Made by a program: the position numbers and the translations under genes
The notes under the pieces: model-generated
Databases searched by the model: none
Seen by the model: the letters and a program-made list of their open reading frames with translations, nothing else
Told to the model about the DNA's origin: nothing
Shown here: one piece after another, positions 27,614-37,471 of the stretch
How the letters are laid out: each line of letters opens with the position of its first letter
Position numbering within the stretch: the first letter of the stretch is position 1
DNA from: Marixanthomonas sp. SCSIO 43207
Lineage (GTDB): Bacteria; Bacteroidota; Bacteroidia; Flavobacteriales; Flavobacteriaceae
Reading direction: 5' to 3'
Length of the DNA: 64,000 nucleotides
NCBI RefSeq assembly: GCF_019904255.1
Contig: NZ_CP063203.1
Location: 2,490,001 to 2,554,000, forward strand

Positions 27614-30121
27614 ATGAAATTATACACTTTTGTACTAGCAGTGTTATGCAGTACTATTTTACTAGCCCAAAACAAATCTCCAGAAACTATTACCGTTTCC
27701 GGAAAAATTATTGAAGAAGGATCAAATGTTCCTTTAGAATACGCAACAGTTTCTTTTATCGATGCACAAGGAAACGTTGCCAATGGAGGAATTACAGATA
27801 CAAAAGGAAGCTTTTCATTAAAAATTCCGCCGGGAGTATATACTGTTAAATATGAGTTTATTTCATATGAAACAAAAGAAGTACCCAATCAAAATTTAAG
27901 AAAAAACACAACGCTACCCACTGTATCATTGGCACTAGACACAGAAAGTTTAGACGAAGTAGTTATACGTGCCGAAACCACAGAAGTGCAAGTACGTCTT
28001 GATAAAAAAATATATAACATAGGTAAAGACCTTACTACCAGCGGTGCAACAGTTAGTGATGCATTAAGTAATGTTCCTTCGGTTAATGTTGATGTAGAAG
28101 GTGCTATTAGCCTTCGCGGAAATGAAAACGTACGTATTTTAATTAACGGAAAACCATCTGCAATAGCTGGTTTTGGTTCAACAGATGCCTTACGACAGCT
28201 TCCTGCCGAAGCAATAGAACGCGTTGAAGTTATTACCTCTCCTTCAGCTAGATATGATGCAGAAGGTACCGCAGGAATTTTAAATATTATTTTACGTAAA
28301 GAAAAAACACTAGGATTAAATGGTTCTATAACCACCAACGTAGGTGTACCTACAACAAGTGGTGTTTCAGGAAATATCAATTTGAGAACAGATAATTTTA
28401 ATATTTTTAATACCACTAGTTTACGCTACCGCGATGCTCCGGGTAATGCTTTTTTCAATAACCAATATTTCCCAACAACTTTTACAGATCCTGATACTGG
28501 TGAAGAAATTACCACAGATCCTCGTTTTGACCGTGTTATTGAAGACAGAGAGTATGAACGCCAAGATCAAGGATTTAATACAAACTTAGGTATTGAGTAC
28601 TTTTTAACCGAACGTTCTTCAATTACAGCAAGTGGTTTTCTTCGGTTAGGAGATGATGAAGATTTAACAACCAATAATGCAAGAAAATTTAGCGACGGTA
28701 CACTTCAAGAAACAACTGTGAGAGAAGAGCTAGAGACAGAAAAAGATGAAAGTTACCAATTTTCATTAAACTATGTAAATAACTTTAATGACGAAGGCCA
28801 CAAGCTTACTGCAGATTTTCAATATGAAAATGATAAAGAAGAAGAACGCTCTTTTATTACTGAAAGACGCATTCAACCATCATCTTTTGATTTTCCTTCA
28901 GAAGACATCCTTAATAAAGAAACCCAAAAGGAATACTTAATTCAAGCCGACTATGTACTTCCTATCGGTGAGAACGCTCAGTTTGAAGCAGGATACCGAG
29001 GTAATTTTGAAAATGAAGAAACAGACTATACCCTTAATCAAGAAAATGAAAATGGTGTTTTTGTAAGAAATGATACACTATCAAATATTTTTGATTATAC
29101 TGAAAATGTAAACGCAGTGTACACTCAATACGGAAACAAGTTTGGGAAATTCTCTTTCTTATTAGGTTTACGCCTAGAGCAAACACAGCTTAAAGGAAAA
29201 ATTGAATCAAACCTTGATGAAGATGCCTTTTCTGAAACTTTAGGAGTTGATATTGATACAAACTTTGATAAAAATTACTTAGGTCTTTTCCCTACTGTAA
29301 ACTTAATTTATGAATTAGCCGAACGTGAAAACATTACATTAGGCTACAACAGAAGAATTAACAGACCGCGCGGATGGTTTATTAATCCATTTCCTTCTCG
29401 ATCTAGTGTGACCAATGTTTTTCAAGGTAACCCAGATCTAGATCCTGCCTATGCAAGTGCTTTTGATCTTGGATACTTAAAACGTTGGGATAAGTTGACA
29501 CTTACTACTTCTATCTATTATCAATATGAAACCGATTCTTTTGAGCGCATTCAAGAACAAACAGGCCAAGTGATCAATGGGGTAAACGTAGTAAGAACCA
29601 TTCCTATTAACCTTTCAACAAATGAGCGTTATGGATTTGAGTTTGGTCTTTTATATAATCCGGCAAAATGGCTTCGTTTAAACGGAAGTTTTAATTATTT
29701 CAACTTTAGTAGTGATGGAAGTTTTAATGGTGTTGAATATGGTACAGAAAACGACAGTTGGTTTGCCAGAGGTAGCGCCAAAGTGAGCCTTCCTTGGAAA
29801 ATTGATTGGCAGACTAATGCATTTTATCGTGGACCTACAAACAATGCACAGACAGAAACAGAAGGGTTATTATCTATAAACTTAGCCTTCAGTAAAGATA
29901 TTATTAATGACAATGGTACAATAGGTGTTAATGTAAGTGACCTGCTTAATAGTAGAAAAAGAAGATCTTTTACTTCTACAGATACTTTTACCAGTGATAG
30001 TGAGTTTCAATGGCGTGAGCGTAGCGTAAACCTTTCATTTACCTATAGATTTAATCAGAAAAAACAACGCCAGCGTAGAGATCAAGATATGAATGATGAT
30101 GATGGCGATTTTGAAGGTTAA
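27614..30121 (+). CDS. TonB-dependent-type outer-membrane barrel (OMP_b-brl_3 family)
   Basis: An 835-residue protein: signal peptide (ends ILLAQ), carboxypeptidase-regulatory-like domain (~25-105, ISGKIIEEGS-type start and VTGRI-like strands), plug (~125-215, ATVSDALSNVPSVNVDVEGAISLRGNENVRILING), then a long barrel of the PF14905 type ending VNLSFTYRF. A short charged tail of Asp and Glu follows the last strand (DQDMNDDDGDFEG), which is unusual because the barrel normally ends with an aromatic residue. The substrate is unknown; there is no SusD-like partner. A strong terminator follows. Confidence 0.88.
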   Translation: MKLYTFVLAVLCSTILLAQNKSPETITVSGKIIEEGSNVPLEYATVSFIDAQGNVANGGITDTKGSFSLKIPPGVYTVKYEFISYETKEVPNQNLRKNTTLPTVSLALDTESLDEVVIRAETTEVQVRLDKKIYNIGKDLTTSGATVSDALSNVPSVNVDVEGAISLRGNENVRILINGKPSAIAGFGSTDALRQLPAEAIERVEVITSPSARYDAEGTAGILNIILRKEKTLGLNGSITTNVGVPTTSGVSGNINLRTDNFNIFNTTSLRYRDAPGNAFFNNQYFPTTFTDPDTGEEITTDPRFDRVIEDREYERQDQGFNTNLGIEYFLTERSSITASGFLRLGDDEDLTTNNARKFSDGTLQETTVREELETEKDESYQFSLNYVNNFNDEGHKLTADFQYENDKEEERSFITERRIQPSSFDFPSEDILNKETQKEYLIQADYVLPIGENAQFEAGYRGNFENEETDYTLNQENENGVFVRNDTLSNIFDYTENVNAVYTQYGNKFGKFSFLLGLRLEQTQLKGKIESNLDEDAFSETLGVDIDTNFDKNYLGLFPTVNLIYELAERENITLGYNRRINRPRGWFINPFPSRSSVTNVFQGNPDLDPAYASAFDLGYLKRWDKLTLTTSIYYQYETDSFERIQEQTGQVINGVNVVRTIPINLSTNERYGFEFGLLYNPAKWLRLNGSFNYFNFSSDGSFNGVEYGTENDSWFARGSAKVSLPWKIDWQTNAFYRGPTNNAQTETEGLLSINLAFSKDIINDNGTIGVNVSDLLNSRKRRSFTSTDTFTSDSEFQWRERSVNLSFTYRFNQKKQRQRRDQDMNDDDGDFEG

Positions 30122-30138
30122 AATCAAGAAATTGCAAT

Positions 30139-30172
30139 AAAAAAAGGAAGTCATTTTTGACTTCCTTTTTTT
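30139..30172. terminator. Intrinsic terminator
   Basis: A 15-bp perfect stem with AAGGAAGTCA/TGACTTCCTT at its core, a 4-nt T loop and flanking A and T runs. It lies between the barrel gene and a small minus-strand gene, so it can act in both directions. Confidence 0.85.
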
Positions 30173-30195
30173 ATAATATTAAATAGAAAAAAAAC

Positions 30196-30369
30196 TTACG
30201 CTTCTTCTCTTTCTTTTTTCTTTGCTTCACGCTTTAATTTCCAGTTTTCATATAGAGCGCCTCCTATCCAGTAAGGAAGAATAGACACTAAAAAAATCAT
30301 TAACCAAAATCCTATGGTTAATATTATTAAAAATGCTAAAAAGCCAAGGTATTGATCAAATTCAAACAT
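30196..30369 (-). CDS. Small single-span membrane protein (57 aa)
   Basis: A short gene, ATG 30369 to TAA 30196. The product starts MFEFDQYLGFLAFLIILTIG, continues as one long hydrophobic helix that includes FLVSILPYWIGGAL, and ends in a strongly charged tail (KLKREAKKKEREEA). It lies between terminators and is separate from its neighbours. The clean membrane helix followed by a Lys/Glu tail argues for a real product. Family unknown. Confidence 0.6.
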   Translation of the reverse strand: MFEFDQYLGFLAFLIILTIGFWLMIFLVSILPYWIGGALYENWKLKREAKKKEREEA

Positions 30370-30471
30370 GAGTAAGCGTGTTAATTTTTTGTATGGTTCA
30401 AAGATAGTAGCTTTTTTTCAAAATCTACAATAAAACGACTCTATTTATTCACACTTAATTAACGACTTGGT

Positions 30472-30503
30472 TTTGAGTAAAGCACCTGATTTAAGTACCT
30501 TTG
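30472..30503 (+). promoter_or_regulatory. fumC promoter
   Basis: TTTG at 30472-30475 and a perfect TACCTTTG at 30496-30503 with a 20-bp spacer, the standard Bacteroidota -33/-7 arrangement, 34 bp before the start codon. Confidence 0.75.
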
Positions 30504-30537
30504 CGTAGTTTCTAAAAAAATAAAACAACTACCCAAC

Positions 30538-31932
30538 ATGGAATATAGAATAGAAAAAGATACCATGGGCGAAGTAAAAGTCCCTTCAGATAAATTATGG
30601 GGAGCCCAAACTGAGCGTTCTCGCAACAACTTTAAAATAGGAAAACCAGCCTCTATGCCACTAGAGATTGTATATGGTTTTGCTTATTTAAAAAAAGCCG
30701 CTGCTTTTACAAATTGTGAGCTAGGCGTTCTTTCTGAAGAAAAAAGAGATTTAATTGCTCAAGTTTGTGATGAAATTTTAGAAGGTAAACACGATGATCA
30801 ATTTCCGTTGGTAATCTGGCAAACCGGAAGCGGTACGCAAAGTAATATGAATGTAAATGAGGTAATTGCAAATCGTGCGCACCAAATAGCAGGAAATAAA
30901 ATAGGTGAAGGCGATAAAACCTTACAACCAAATGATGATGTGAATAAATCACAATCTTCAAATGACACCTTCCCTACCGGTATGCACATTGCTGCTTATA
31001 AAAAAATACTTGAAGTTACCATTCCGGGGGTGGAGCAACTTCATAAAACACTTCAGAAAAAATCTGAAGAGTTTAAAGACATCGTAAAAATTGGTCGTAC
31101 CCATTTAATGGACGCAACACCTTTAACACTAGGTCAAGAATTCAGTGGTTATGTTTCACAACTTGAACATGGATTAAAAGCTTTAAAAAACACCTTACCT
31201 CATTTATCAGAATTAGCACTGGGCGGAACTGCTGTAGGTACAGGATTAAATACACCAGACGGGTATTCAGAAAAAGTTGCCGGTTACATTGCAAAGTTTA
31301 CAGATCTTCCTTTTATAACAGCTGAAAATAAATTTGAGGCCTTGGCTGCACACGACGCCCTAGTTGAATCACACGGAGCTCTTAAGCAACTAGCTGTCTC
31401 GCTCAATAAGATTGCCAATGATATACGTATGTTGGCTAGCGGACCTCGTTGCGGAATAGGAGAAATAATAATCCCAGCCAATGAGCCCGGATCTTCTATT
31501 ATGCCTGGAAAAGTAAATCCTACCCAATGTGAAGCTCTTACTATGGTATGTGCACAAGTTATGGGTAATGATGTTGCTGTAAGTGTTGGTGGTATGCAGG
31601 GTCAATATGAACTTAATGTTTTTAAACCTGTTATGGCTGCAAATGTGCTACATTCTGCCGAATTAATTGGAGATGCTTGTGTTTCATTTGAAGAACATTG
31701 TGCAAATGGTATTGAAGCGAATACAGAAGTTATCAAAAAACAACTAAATAACTCATTAATGTTGGTGACTGCCCTGAATACAAAAATAGGGTACTATAAA
31801 GCTGCCGAAATTGCAAATACCGCACATCAAAACGGTACAACACTTAAAGAAGAAGCTGTAAACTTAGGGTACTTAACTGCCGAAGAATTTGATCAATGGG
31901 TTAGACCAGAAGATATGGTAGGTAAAAAATAG
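30538..31932 (+). CDS. fumC: Class II fumarate hydratase
   Basis: A 464-residue protein of the fumarase/aspartase superfamily. Features: N-terminal [38 protein letters not shown], the active-site [14 protein letters not shown] and the superfamily signature [13 protein letters not shown] with the mobile SS loop. It interconverts fumarate and malate in the TCA cycle, in the cytoplasm, without an iron-sulfur cluster. Length is normal. It has its own promoter and terminator, so it is monocistronic. Confidence 0.96.
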   Translation: MEYRIEKDTMGEVKVPSDKLWGAQTERSRNNFKIGKPASMPLEIVYGFAYLKKAAAFTNCELGVLSEEKRDLIAQVCDEILEGKHDDQFPLVIWQTGSGTQSNMNVNEVIANRAHQIAGNKIGEGDKTLQPNDDVNKSQSSNDTFPTGMHIAAYKKILEVTIPGVEQLHKTLQKKSEEFKDIVKIGRTHLMDATPLTLGQEFSGYVSQLEHGLKALKNTLPHLSELALGGTAVGTGLNTPDGYSEKVAGYIAKFTDLPFITAENKFEALAAHDALVESHGALKQLAVSLNKIANDIRMLASGPRCGIGEIIIPANEPGSSIMPGKVNPTQCEALTMVCAQVMGNDVAVSVGGMQGQYELNVFKPVMAANVLHSAELIGDACVSFEEHCANGIEANTEVIKKQLNNSLMLVTALNTKIGYYKAAEIANTAHQNGTTLKEEAVNLGYLTAEEFDQWVRPEDMVGKK

Positions 31933-31953
31933 TAAAATTCAGACTTAAATTTT

Positions 31954-31985
31954 AAAAAGCTGTCTACTAAGACAGCTTTTTTTAT
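31954..31985 (+). terminator. fumC terminator
   Basis: AAAAAGCTGTCT (31954-31965) pairs with AGACAGCTTTTT (31970-31981), a perfect 12-bp stem with a 4-nt loop and T tail. Confidence 0.85.
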
Positions 31986-32074
31986 ATGTTAAAATATCGA
32001 TTAAATGCAAAAAAATTAGTTTAAATGTAAAAAATACGTATATTTCACTACCCAAATATTTTAAACCTACTTAA

Positions 32075-33388
32075 ATGAGACAACAGTTTGCCCCCCTTAT
32101 ATTGTGTCTATTTATATCACTTTTATGTGTATTTCAAGAAAGTGAAGCATCTATAAATATGATAAAATATAACTATGAAAACTCTTTAATTAAAGGGATT
32201 TCAGACAGTTTTATTGAAGAGAATTCTGCTTCAGTGATAGCTAATTCTACTGCTGAAAAATCAGTATTCACTTCTCAAAAGTCTGATGAATTTTTAACCG
32301 ATTCAAAACGTTCTTTTGCCACTGACAATCGATTGCTTTCGGAATTTTCTTACAATTTTTTGAATCCGGCATTGGTCAATTACAGCCCTATTTCAAAAAA
32401 AATATTGAAATCTTCATATCAATATTCTGAAAATCCACAGTCGATATTTTATCAGGGTATTTTTTACGGTTTTGTTTTAATGGTATTATTAATGAATGTA
32501 GTTTGCTATTTCATATTTGAAGAAAAACTCTTTCTGTATTTCTTTGGAGCCATCTTTGCTCTTACATCTGTATTATTTTATGGTGATGGACTACTAAGCT
32601 TATTAAATGCTAACATTCAGGTTGATTCAAAGTTATTTGAAGCTTCACTCCTTTTTATATCTATAAGCATTGCAGCATTGTTTGCGCATCGTTTTTTAAA
32701 TGTGAAAGATTTCTATCCAAAAGCAAAGATTTTGAGTTTTTCATTGCTAGGTGTTGCCTTTGTTGTATTGGCCTCTGCGTGGATTACAAAAAGTAGTTTA
32801 TTAGCCTCAATATCAAATACTGCGTTGTTTATAGTACTAAGTAGTTATTTTATTATAGGTACAATGTTGTTCAGTAAAAAAAGCTATGCACGCTTTTTTG
32901 TAATTGCATTTTCGGTACCCTTACTTTTTGCTATAGATTATTTTGTGCTTCAAGGTTTTGGCGCTACTCTTTTATTTACAGGAACGACACACTTGAAAGT
33001 TGCAATACTAATAGAAGCCATGTTATTGTCTTACGGAATCATTTATAGAATGAATGCTATTAAAGATGAAGTAGAATTAAGACAAACGGAAATGAGAATA
33101 TTTATAAAAAAACAAGAAATGATGAATAGAGAAAATATTACAAACCTAATGAAAGACGTCTATCTTGAAAACTTGATTATGCAACACGACTTAGACGGAC
33201 TGGAAATTAAACTTCTTCAATATATATCTGAAGGTGTTGAAAACTCAAAAATAGCTCGCAAGCTTAAAATGAGTGAAACAAACGTAGAAGAGCTTACCAA
33301 TGAGCTGTACGAAAAACTAGAAATTAGAGAACAAGTAAAATCTGATTACCGAATGGTAGAAACCCAACCAGATTATATTTATAACTAA
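32075..33388 (+). CDS. 7TM signalling membrane protein with C-terminal LuxR-like HTH
   Basis: A 437-residue protein. After a signal-like start there is a ~100-residue extracytoplasmic part, then seven hydrophobic segments (~125-325) of the 7TMR-DISM type, a coiled coil (~325-365, DEVELRQTEMRIFIKKQEMM) and a C-terminal stretch resembling a LuxR/GerE helix-turn-helix (~378-425: LDGLEIKLLQYISEGVENSKIARKL...EELTNELYEKLEI). The recognition helix (SETNVEELTNELYEKL) departs from the usual VKTHLSNIYEKLG. It could be a membrane-tethered one-component regulator or a signalling protein that binds another partner; no kinase or cyclase domain is present. Single gene. Confidence 0.75.
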   Translation: MRQQFAPLILCLFISLLCVFQESEASINMIKYNYENSLIKGISDSFIEENSASVIANSTAEKSVFTSQKSDEFLTDSKRSFATDNRLLSEFSYNFLNPALVNYSPISKKILKSSYQYSENPQSIFYQGIFYGFVLMVLLMNVVCYFIFEEKLFLYFFGAIFALTSVLFYGDGLLSLLNANIQVDSKLFEASLLFISISIAALFAHRFLNVKDFYPKAKILSFSLLGVAFVVLASAWITKSSLLASISNTALFIVLSSYFIIGTMLFSKKSYARFFVIAFSVPLLFAIDYFVLQGFGATLLFTGTTHLKVAILIEAMLLSYGIIYRMNAIKDEVELRQTEMRIFIKKQEMMNRENITNLMKDVYLENLIMQHDLDGLEIKLLQYISEGVENSKIARKLKMSETNVEELTNELYEKLEIREQVKSDYRMVETQPDYIYN

Positions 33389-33420
33389 TCTAGAGCAATG
33401 TAGTTTATAAATAATTCGTA

Positions 33421-33455
33421 AAGGATACGTAATTTACTTACGTATCCTTTTTTTG
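33421..33455. terminator. Bidirectional terminator
   Basis: AAGGATACGTAA (33421-33432) pairs perfectly with TTACGTATCCTT (33438-33449), followed by a T run. It separates the convergent 7TM gene and ccsBA, and covers the ccsBA stop codon. Confidence 0.8.
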
Positions 33456-36400
33456 TTTTTATAATGCTTCTCATAACTGAAGTATGACACAAACGTAAGA
33501 ATCACAAAGAAAGCTATAAGGTAATAAACAAATGTTGGCGTCACCGGAACATCACCACTCGCGTATGAATGCAACCCTGTTAAGTAAAAGTTTACACCAA
33601 AATACGTCATCATAATAGTAGCATAAGAGAAAATTGCCAATACATTAAACAACCAGCGTCCTTTTAATCCAGGTACCAATCTAGCGTGAATTACAAAAGC
33701 ATATATCATGATACTTATTAAAGCCCAAGTTTCCTTAGGGTCCCATCCCCAATAACGACCCCAACTTTCATTAGCCCATTGACCTCCTAAAAAGTTACCA
33801 ATAGTAAGCATTACCAGACCAACTGTTAAAGCCATTTCGGTAATAATGGTTATCTCTTTAATGTTGATATCCATTTTCTTTTTATTCTTATCATTGGTTA
33901 ATATCATTAATAATAGAGCGGTTGCTCCTAGAATCATTCCTAATGTAAATGGGCCATAACTTGCTACAATTACTGCTACGTGAATCATCAACCAATAACT
34001 ATCAAGTACTGGTACAAGAGTAGAAATAGCAGGGTCTAACCAGTTTTGATGTGCAACCCATAAAATTATAGAGGCTACAAAGGCCGTAGATGCTATGGTA
34101 AGATCACTTTTTCTACCAAATGCCAACCCAAAGAAAACAGTTGCCCAAGCGATGTAAATTATAGATTCATAAGCATCACTCCAAGGTGCATGACCACTTA
34201 TATACCAACGCGCAATAAGACCTAGTGTCATCAATGCAAAAAAGACCCAAATAATATATTTACAAACCTTAATAAGTGTATTGACTGTTTTACCTTCTTT
34301 AAATATCTGGAAGATGATAACAATAAACATGACAATACCTATTAAAGCGAAGTATTTGTAAAGCCTGTTAAAAATATCAGCTTTGTTGTAAGCTATTTCA
34401 GCGTCTATTTTTGAGTCGCTAGGCATCACTTCACTTCCGTATTTATGCTGAAACTTATTAATACCTTCAAGTATTTGTTCTGCTTGAGCATAATCACCCG
34501 TTTGTCTTGCTTTTTTTAAAGTCTGAAAATACACCGGCAAGATGCTTTTTGTAATTACCGAATCGGTTCCTTTAAAGTTTGCCTTTTGTAATTCAGGATA
34601 TGAAACCCAGGTATTATTTTCGTCATTTGGTAATGGAAATATCTTTAAAATACTACCACTAAGCGCCCGGTTAAGTAAAAAGGTTTTTTCATATATTTTA
34701 ATGAAGTCTTTTTCAAACTGGTTTGGGTTTGTTTTACTGGTAGCTTCTTCAATATAGGGAGCTATTTTACTGTTTCCGTTTTCATCAAAAAGCTGTATCA
34801 AAGAAACTTCACTCGTCTCTTTTGAAACACCTATAACCCGTTTTATACTGTCATTTCTCCAGTCCAATTTCAGCAAAGGTGTTTCTAACCATAACCGAGG
34901 AAATTCTGTCATAGATAAAAACACTTGATTTGCATCTAGACCACGATACGAGTCGTCTTTACTTATTTTACGTAGCAATTGGCTTGCAAAGGTGTGTACC
35001 GGTTTCATACGTCCGTTATCTTGTATAACTAGACGTGAAAACTTGGCTGCATGTTCTTTACTTACAGCAGTTGTTTTTATTACGGAATCTAACCTTGCCT
35101 CAGGAGTTTCACTATGCATATGCATAGGTTCTGTAGGGGTTTGTTGTGCAAATCCTGTAGCTGAAAGAAGCACCAAGACAAGCATAGCCATTTTTGCCTT
35201 CTTCTTTTTAATCTTTGTAAGCGCTCGTTCTAAAAATCCAAAGCGAGTGTTTTTATCAAATAGTATAGCCATTAAACCAATGTAAAGTAAAAAGTAACCT
35301 ATGTAAGTAATCCAAGTTCCCCAAAAGTCGTGGTTCACAGATAATATAGTACCGCCTTCATCTGGGTCAAAACCTGATTGAAAGAACCTATATCCACCAT
35401 AATCCAGTACATGATTCATATAAATACGATAATCCATCGTACTACCATCTTCTTTATTTACGGTTACTTTACTTTCAAAAGAAGCATAGTTTTTTTCGGT
35501 TCCGGGATATTTTTCTGCAATAAAATCATTTAACGTAACGCTAAACGGAAGTTCATAACTTTTTGAACCATAAGTAAGATAGACGTCTAGACCACCCACC
35601 GTTACTTTCTTTGGGTTTGAAGCTGTTCCCTTGCCACCTAACAATTCTATTGTTTTTGTCTCACCATTTGAGGTTACATCAAGAATCAAAGCATCTTTAT
35701 TGGTTTTTTCTCCGGCATCGGCTTTAACTACTCCGTTTTTTCCGGTGGTCATAGGCTCAGGAATCACAAAAGCCATACCTGCCAGTTGATATAATGAGCG
35801 CAACATTAAGGGTTGTAAACTATCTTTTGCAACGCTGCCTTGTTTTTGGTCTGCCATTCGCATGTATGACCCTTCAAATGGTGATTCTATATCGTAGCTT
35901 CCATCCTCGTTATAGGTAATATTTATAGCGCCTTCGGTAGGTTTATTTACGGCAAACAATACATTGTGAATACTTGCTACTTCGCCTACTTCTAACCAGT
36001 GGTCGTGACGATTGCCATCTCCTGCTTCAACAATTTTTAAAAATTGACTACCGTCTTCAGTTTCAATTAAACCTTCTTTAGCGTTTTTAATAAAGTCTTT
36101 ATACTTTATTGTAACGGGTTGTTCATTATAATCGGTTTCAATAGTAAAATCGTTATCTAAGCGTTCAGAGAGACGTAACTTTTTGGGAGGTAACTTTCTG
36201 CGTTGTGCAACACCGTTAACCATGTAGTCACCATCTATAAAGGTGTTTAAATAGGTGTGTTCTGAAAGAATAACATTCTCTGTTTCTCCTTCACGAATGT
36301 GCATTACACCTTCATAACCAATATACCTGGTCACAAAAGCGCCGATAATTATTAAAATAAAAGAAATGTGCAATATAAAGGTTGCCCACATCTTTTTTGT

Positions 36401-36625
36401 GTTTAGGTTGTATCGAGAAATATTACCCAAGAAGTTTAAAACAAATATTCCCATAATGGCTTCAAACCACCAGGCGTTGTAAATCATTTCCCGACTGTAC
36501 GGTGTGGGTGATGTTTCAGATGAGGCGTCTAGGAAAGTACCAATTCCCATGGCGACAGCAAAAACAATAAATAATACGGCGGTAAGACGAGTAGAAAAGA
36601 GGATTGAGGCTATTCTTTTAATCAT
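33434..36625 (-). CDS. ccsBA: Fused CcsBA cytochrome c synthase (system II)
   Basis: A 1063-residue fusion. The N-terminal ResB/CcsB part has four membrane helices and a long periplasmic section (~100-415). It is followed by a hydrophobic segment (~470-495), a second periplasmic stretch (~495-725) that includes HMHSE, and the CcsA/ResC part. The CcsA part carries the WWD haem-handling motif WGRYWGWDPKETW (~950) and flanking histidines (LMIHVAV and AFVIHARLVPG). The protein exports haem and attaches it to CxxCH apocytochromes outside the membrane. Fusion is the usual form in Bacteroidota. No cytochrome gene lies beside it. Confidence 0.93.
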   Translation of the reverse strand: MIKRIASILFSTRLTAVLFIVFAVAMGIGTFLDASSETSPTPYSREMIYNAWWFEAIMGIFVLNFLGNISRYNLNTKKMWATFILHISFILIIIGAFVTRYIGYEGVMHIREGETENVILSEHTYLNTFIDGDYMVNGVAQRRKLPPKKLRLSERLDNDFTIETDYNEQPVTIKYKDFIKNAKEGLIETEDGSQFLKIVEAGDGNRHDHWLEVGEVASIHNVLFAVNKPTEGAINITYNEDGSYDIESPFEGSYMRMADQKQGSVAKDSLQPLMLRSLYQLAGMAFVIPEPMTTGKNGVVKADAGEKTNKDALILDVTSNGETKTIELLGGKGTASNPKKVTVGGLDVYLTYGSKSYELPFSVTLNDFIAEKYPGTEKNYASFESKVTVNKEDGSTMDYRIYMNHVLDYGGYRFFQSGFDPDEGGTILSVNHDFWGTWITYIGYFLLYIGLMAILFDKNTRFGFLERALTKIKKKKAKMAMLVLVLLSATGFAQQTPTEPMHMHSETPEARLDSVIKTTAVSKEHAAKFSRLVIQDNGRMKPVHTFASQLLRKISKDDSYRGLDANQVFLSMTEFPRLWLETPLLKLDWRNDSIKRVIGVSKETSEVSLIQLFDENGNSKIAPYIEEATSKTNPNQFEKDFIKIYEKTFLLNRALSGSILKIFPLPNDENNTWVSYPELQKANFKGTDSVITKSILPVYFQTLKKARQTGDYAQAEQILEGINKFQHKYGSEVMPSDSKIDAEIAYNKADIFNRLYKYFALIGIVMFIVIIFQIFKEGKTVNTLIKVCKYIIWVFFALMTLGLIARWYISGHAPWSDAYESIIYIAWATVFFGLAFGRKSDLTIASTAFVASIILWVAHQNWLDPAISTLVPVLDSYWLMIHVAVIVASYGPFTLGMILGATALLLMILTNDKNKKKMDINIKEITIITEMALTVGLVMLTIGNFLGGQWANESWGRYWGWDPKETWALISIMIYAFVIHARLVPGLKGRWLFNVLAIFSYATIMMTYFGVNFYLTGLHSYASGDVPVTPTFVYYLIAFFVILTFVSYFSYEKHYKNKKRIRK

Positions 36626-36698
36626 TATAGCGAATTTTGGTGCAAAAATAATGATTTAGGCTCATATTTTCTACTCAAATCTGTTAATGAATTTTATT

Positions 36699-37097
36699 TT
36701 AATTTTCAGCCTTCGTTCTTGCCTCAAAAATTTTTAAATGGATAAAAGTTCCCATATTCCGAGCTCTGTTTTTAGCTAGCTGCGCCCTATCGCCTTCAAA
36801 TAATCTATCAATGGTTTGAAACCAAAGGTTTAACCAAACCCCAAAGTGCATTTCATTGATGGGACGCTCTTGTTTTTTATCTACTTCAACGTGTTTTACT
36901 AATGGATTTCCTTTATATTTTTTCTGAAAAAACAAATTGCTCTCCCAAAAGTCTGTCAGTTTTTCAAAATGACCTTCCCAATCGGTTATGATACCATTAA
37001 AAATAGGCCCTAACAAATCATCTTTTCTAACCAATGCATAAAACTCGGTTACTAGTTGATACACATCGTCTCTATTGGTAATATCGGTTTTTGACAT
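36699..37097 (-). CDS. Group III truncated haemoglobin
   Basis: A 132-residue 2-over-2 globin with the proximal His (H84) in NEMHFGVWLNLW, the group III pattern HFxxWLxLW. Group III globins lack the glycine motifs of groups I and II, as here. They bind oxygen or NO; roles in NO or oxygen stress have been suggested for the group. It is 4 bp after the small membrane protein gene, transcribed away from the Crp/Fnr regulator. Confidence 0.9.
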   Translation of the reverse strand: MSKTDITNRDDVYQLVTEFYALVRKDDLLGPIFNGIITDWEGHFEKLTDFWESNLFFQKKYKGNPLVKHVEVDKKQERPINEMHFGVWLNLWFQTIDRLFEGDRAQLAKNRARNMGTFIHLKIFEARTKAEN

Positions 37098-37101
37098 AGG
37101 T

Positions 37102-37389
37102 TTATACTATATTTACAAAGATAAGCAACATGTTAACCACCAAGCTTATTCCTAGTAATCTAAAAGATAATTTATACGGTGCTTGCGCTAGTAACGCAGC
37201 GTTGTACCCCATACACAGACTCACGCACAGCACTAATTCTATAAATGGAAGCGTTGTTGTACCCTGCGCAAGAATAACCATCGCTGCTATTGATCCTATA
37301 CAACTTTGAAGGATGATGGTTAACGGTACATAAGCATAGTAGTTTTCTTTAAATTCTGTGAGTAAACTTTTTTCTGAAATCGTTTTCAT
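37102..37389 (-). CDS. Small membrane protein (95 aa)
   Basis: From the ATG at 37389 the product has three hydrophobic helices (VPLTIILQSCIGSIAAMVILA, FIELVLCVSLCMGYNAALLA, LLGISLVVNMLLIFVNIV) and short polar links. An upstream start at 37431 is less likely. No family recognised. It is cotranscribed with the truncated haemoglobin gene (4-bp gap) and divergent from the Crp/Fnr-type gene, so it may belong to the same response. Confidence 0.7.
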   Translation of the reverse strand: MKTISEKSLLTEFKENYYAYVPLTIILQSCIGSIAAMVILAQGTTTLPFIELVLCVSLCMGYNAALLAQAPYKLSFRLLGISLVVNMLLIFVNIV

Positions 37390-37453
37390 AACTTTGAATT
37401 TTATAATAACAACACAAAAGTAGGAAGCCACTCACCTATTAGTTTATGAGGCA

Positions 37454-37471
37454 AATCATAAAGCCATGATT
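37454..37471 (+). promoter_or_regulatory. Inverted repeat over the crp-like start codon; candidate operator
   Basis: AATCAT-AAAGCC-ATGATT is a perfect 6-bp inverted repeat with a 6-bp spacer. Its right arm contains the start codon at 37466. Placed between divergent genes, it could be the binding site of the regulator it precedes, acting as an autorepressor site. Inference from position and symmetry. Confidence 0.45.
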
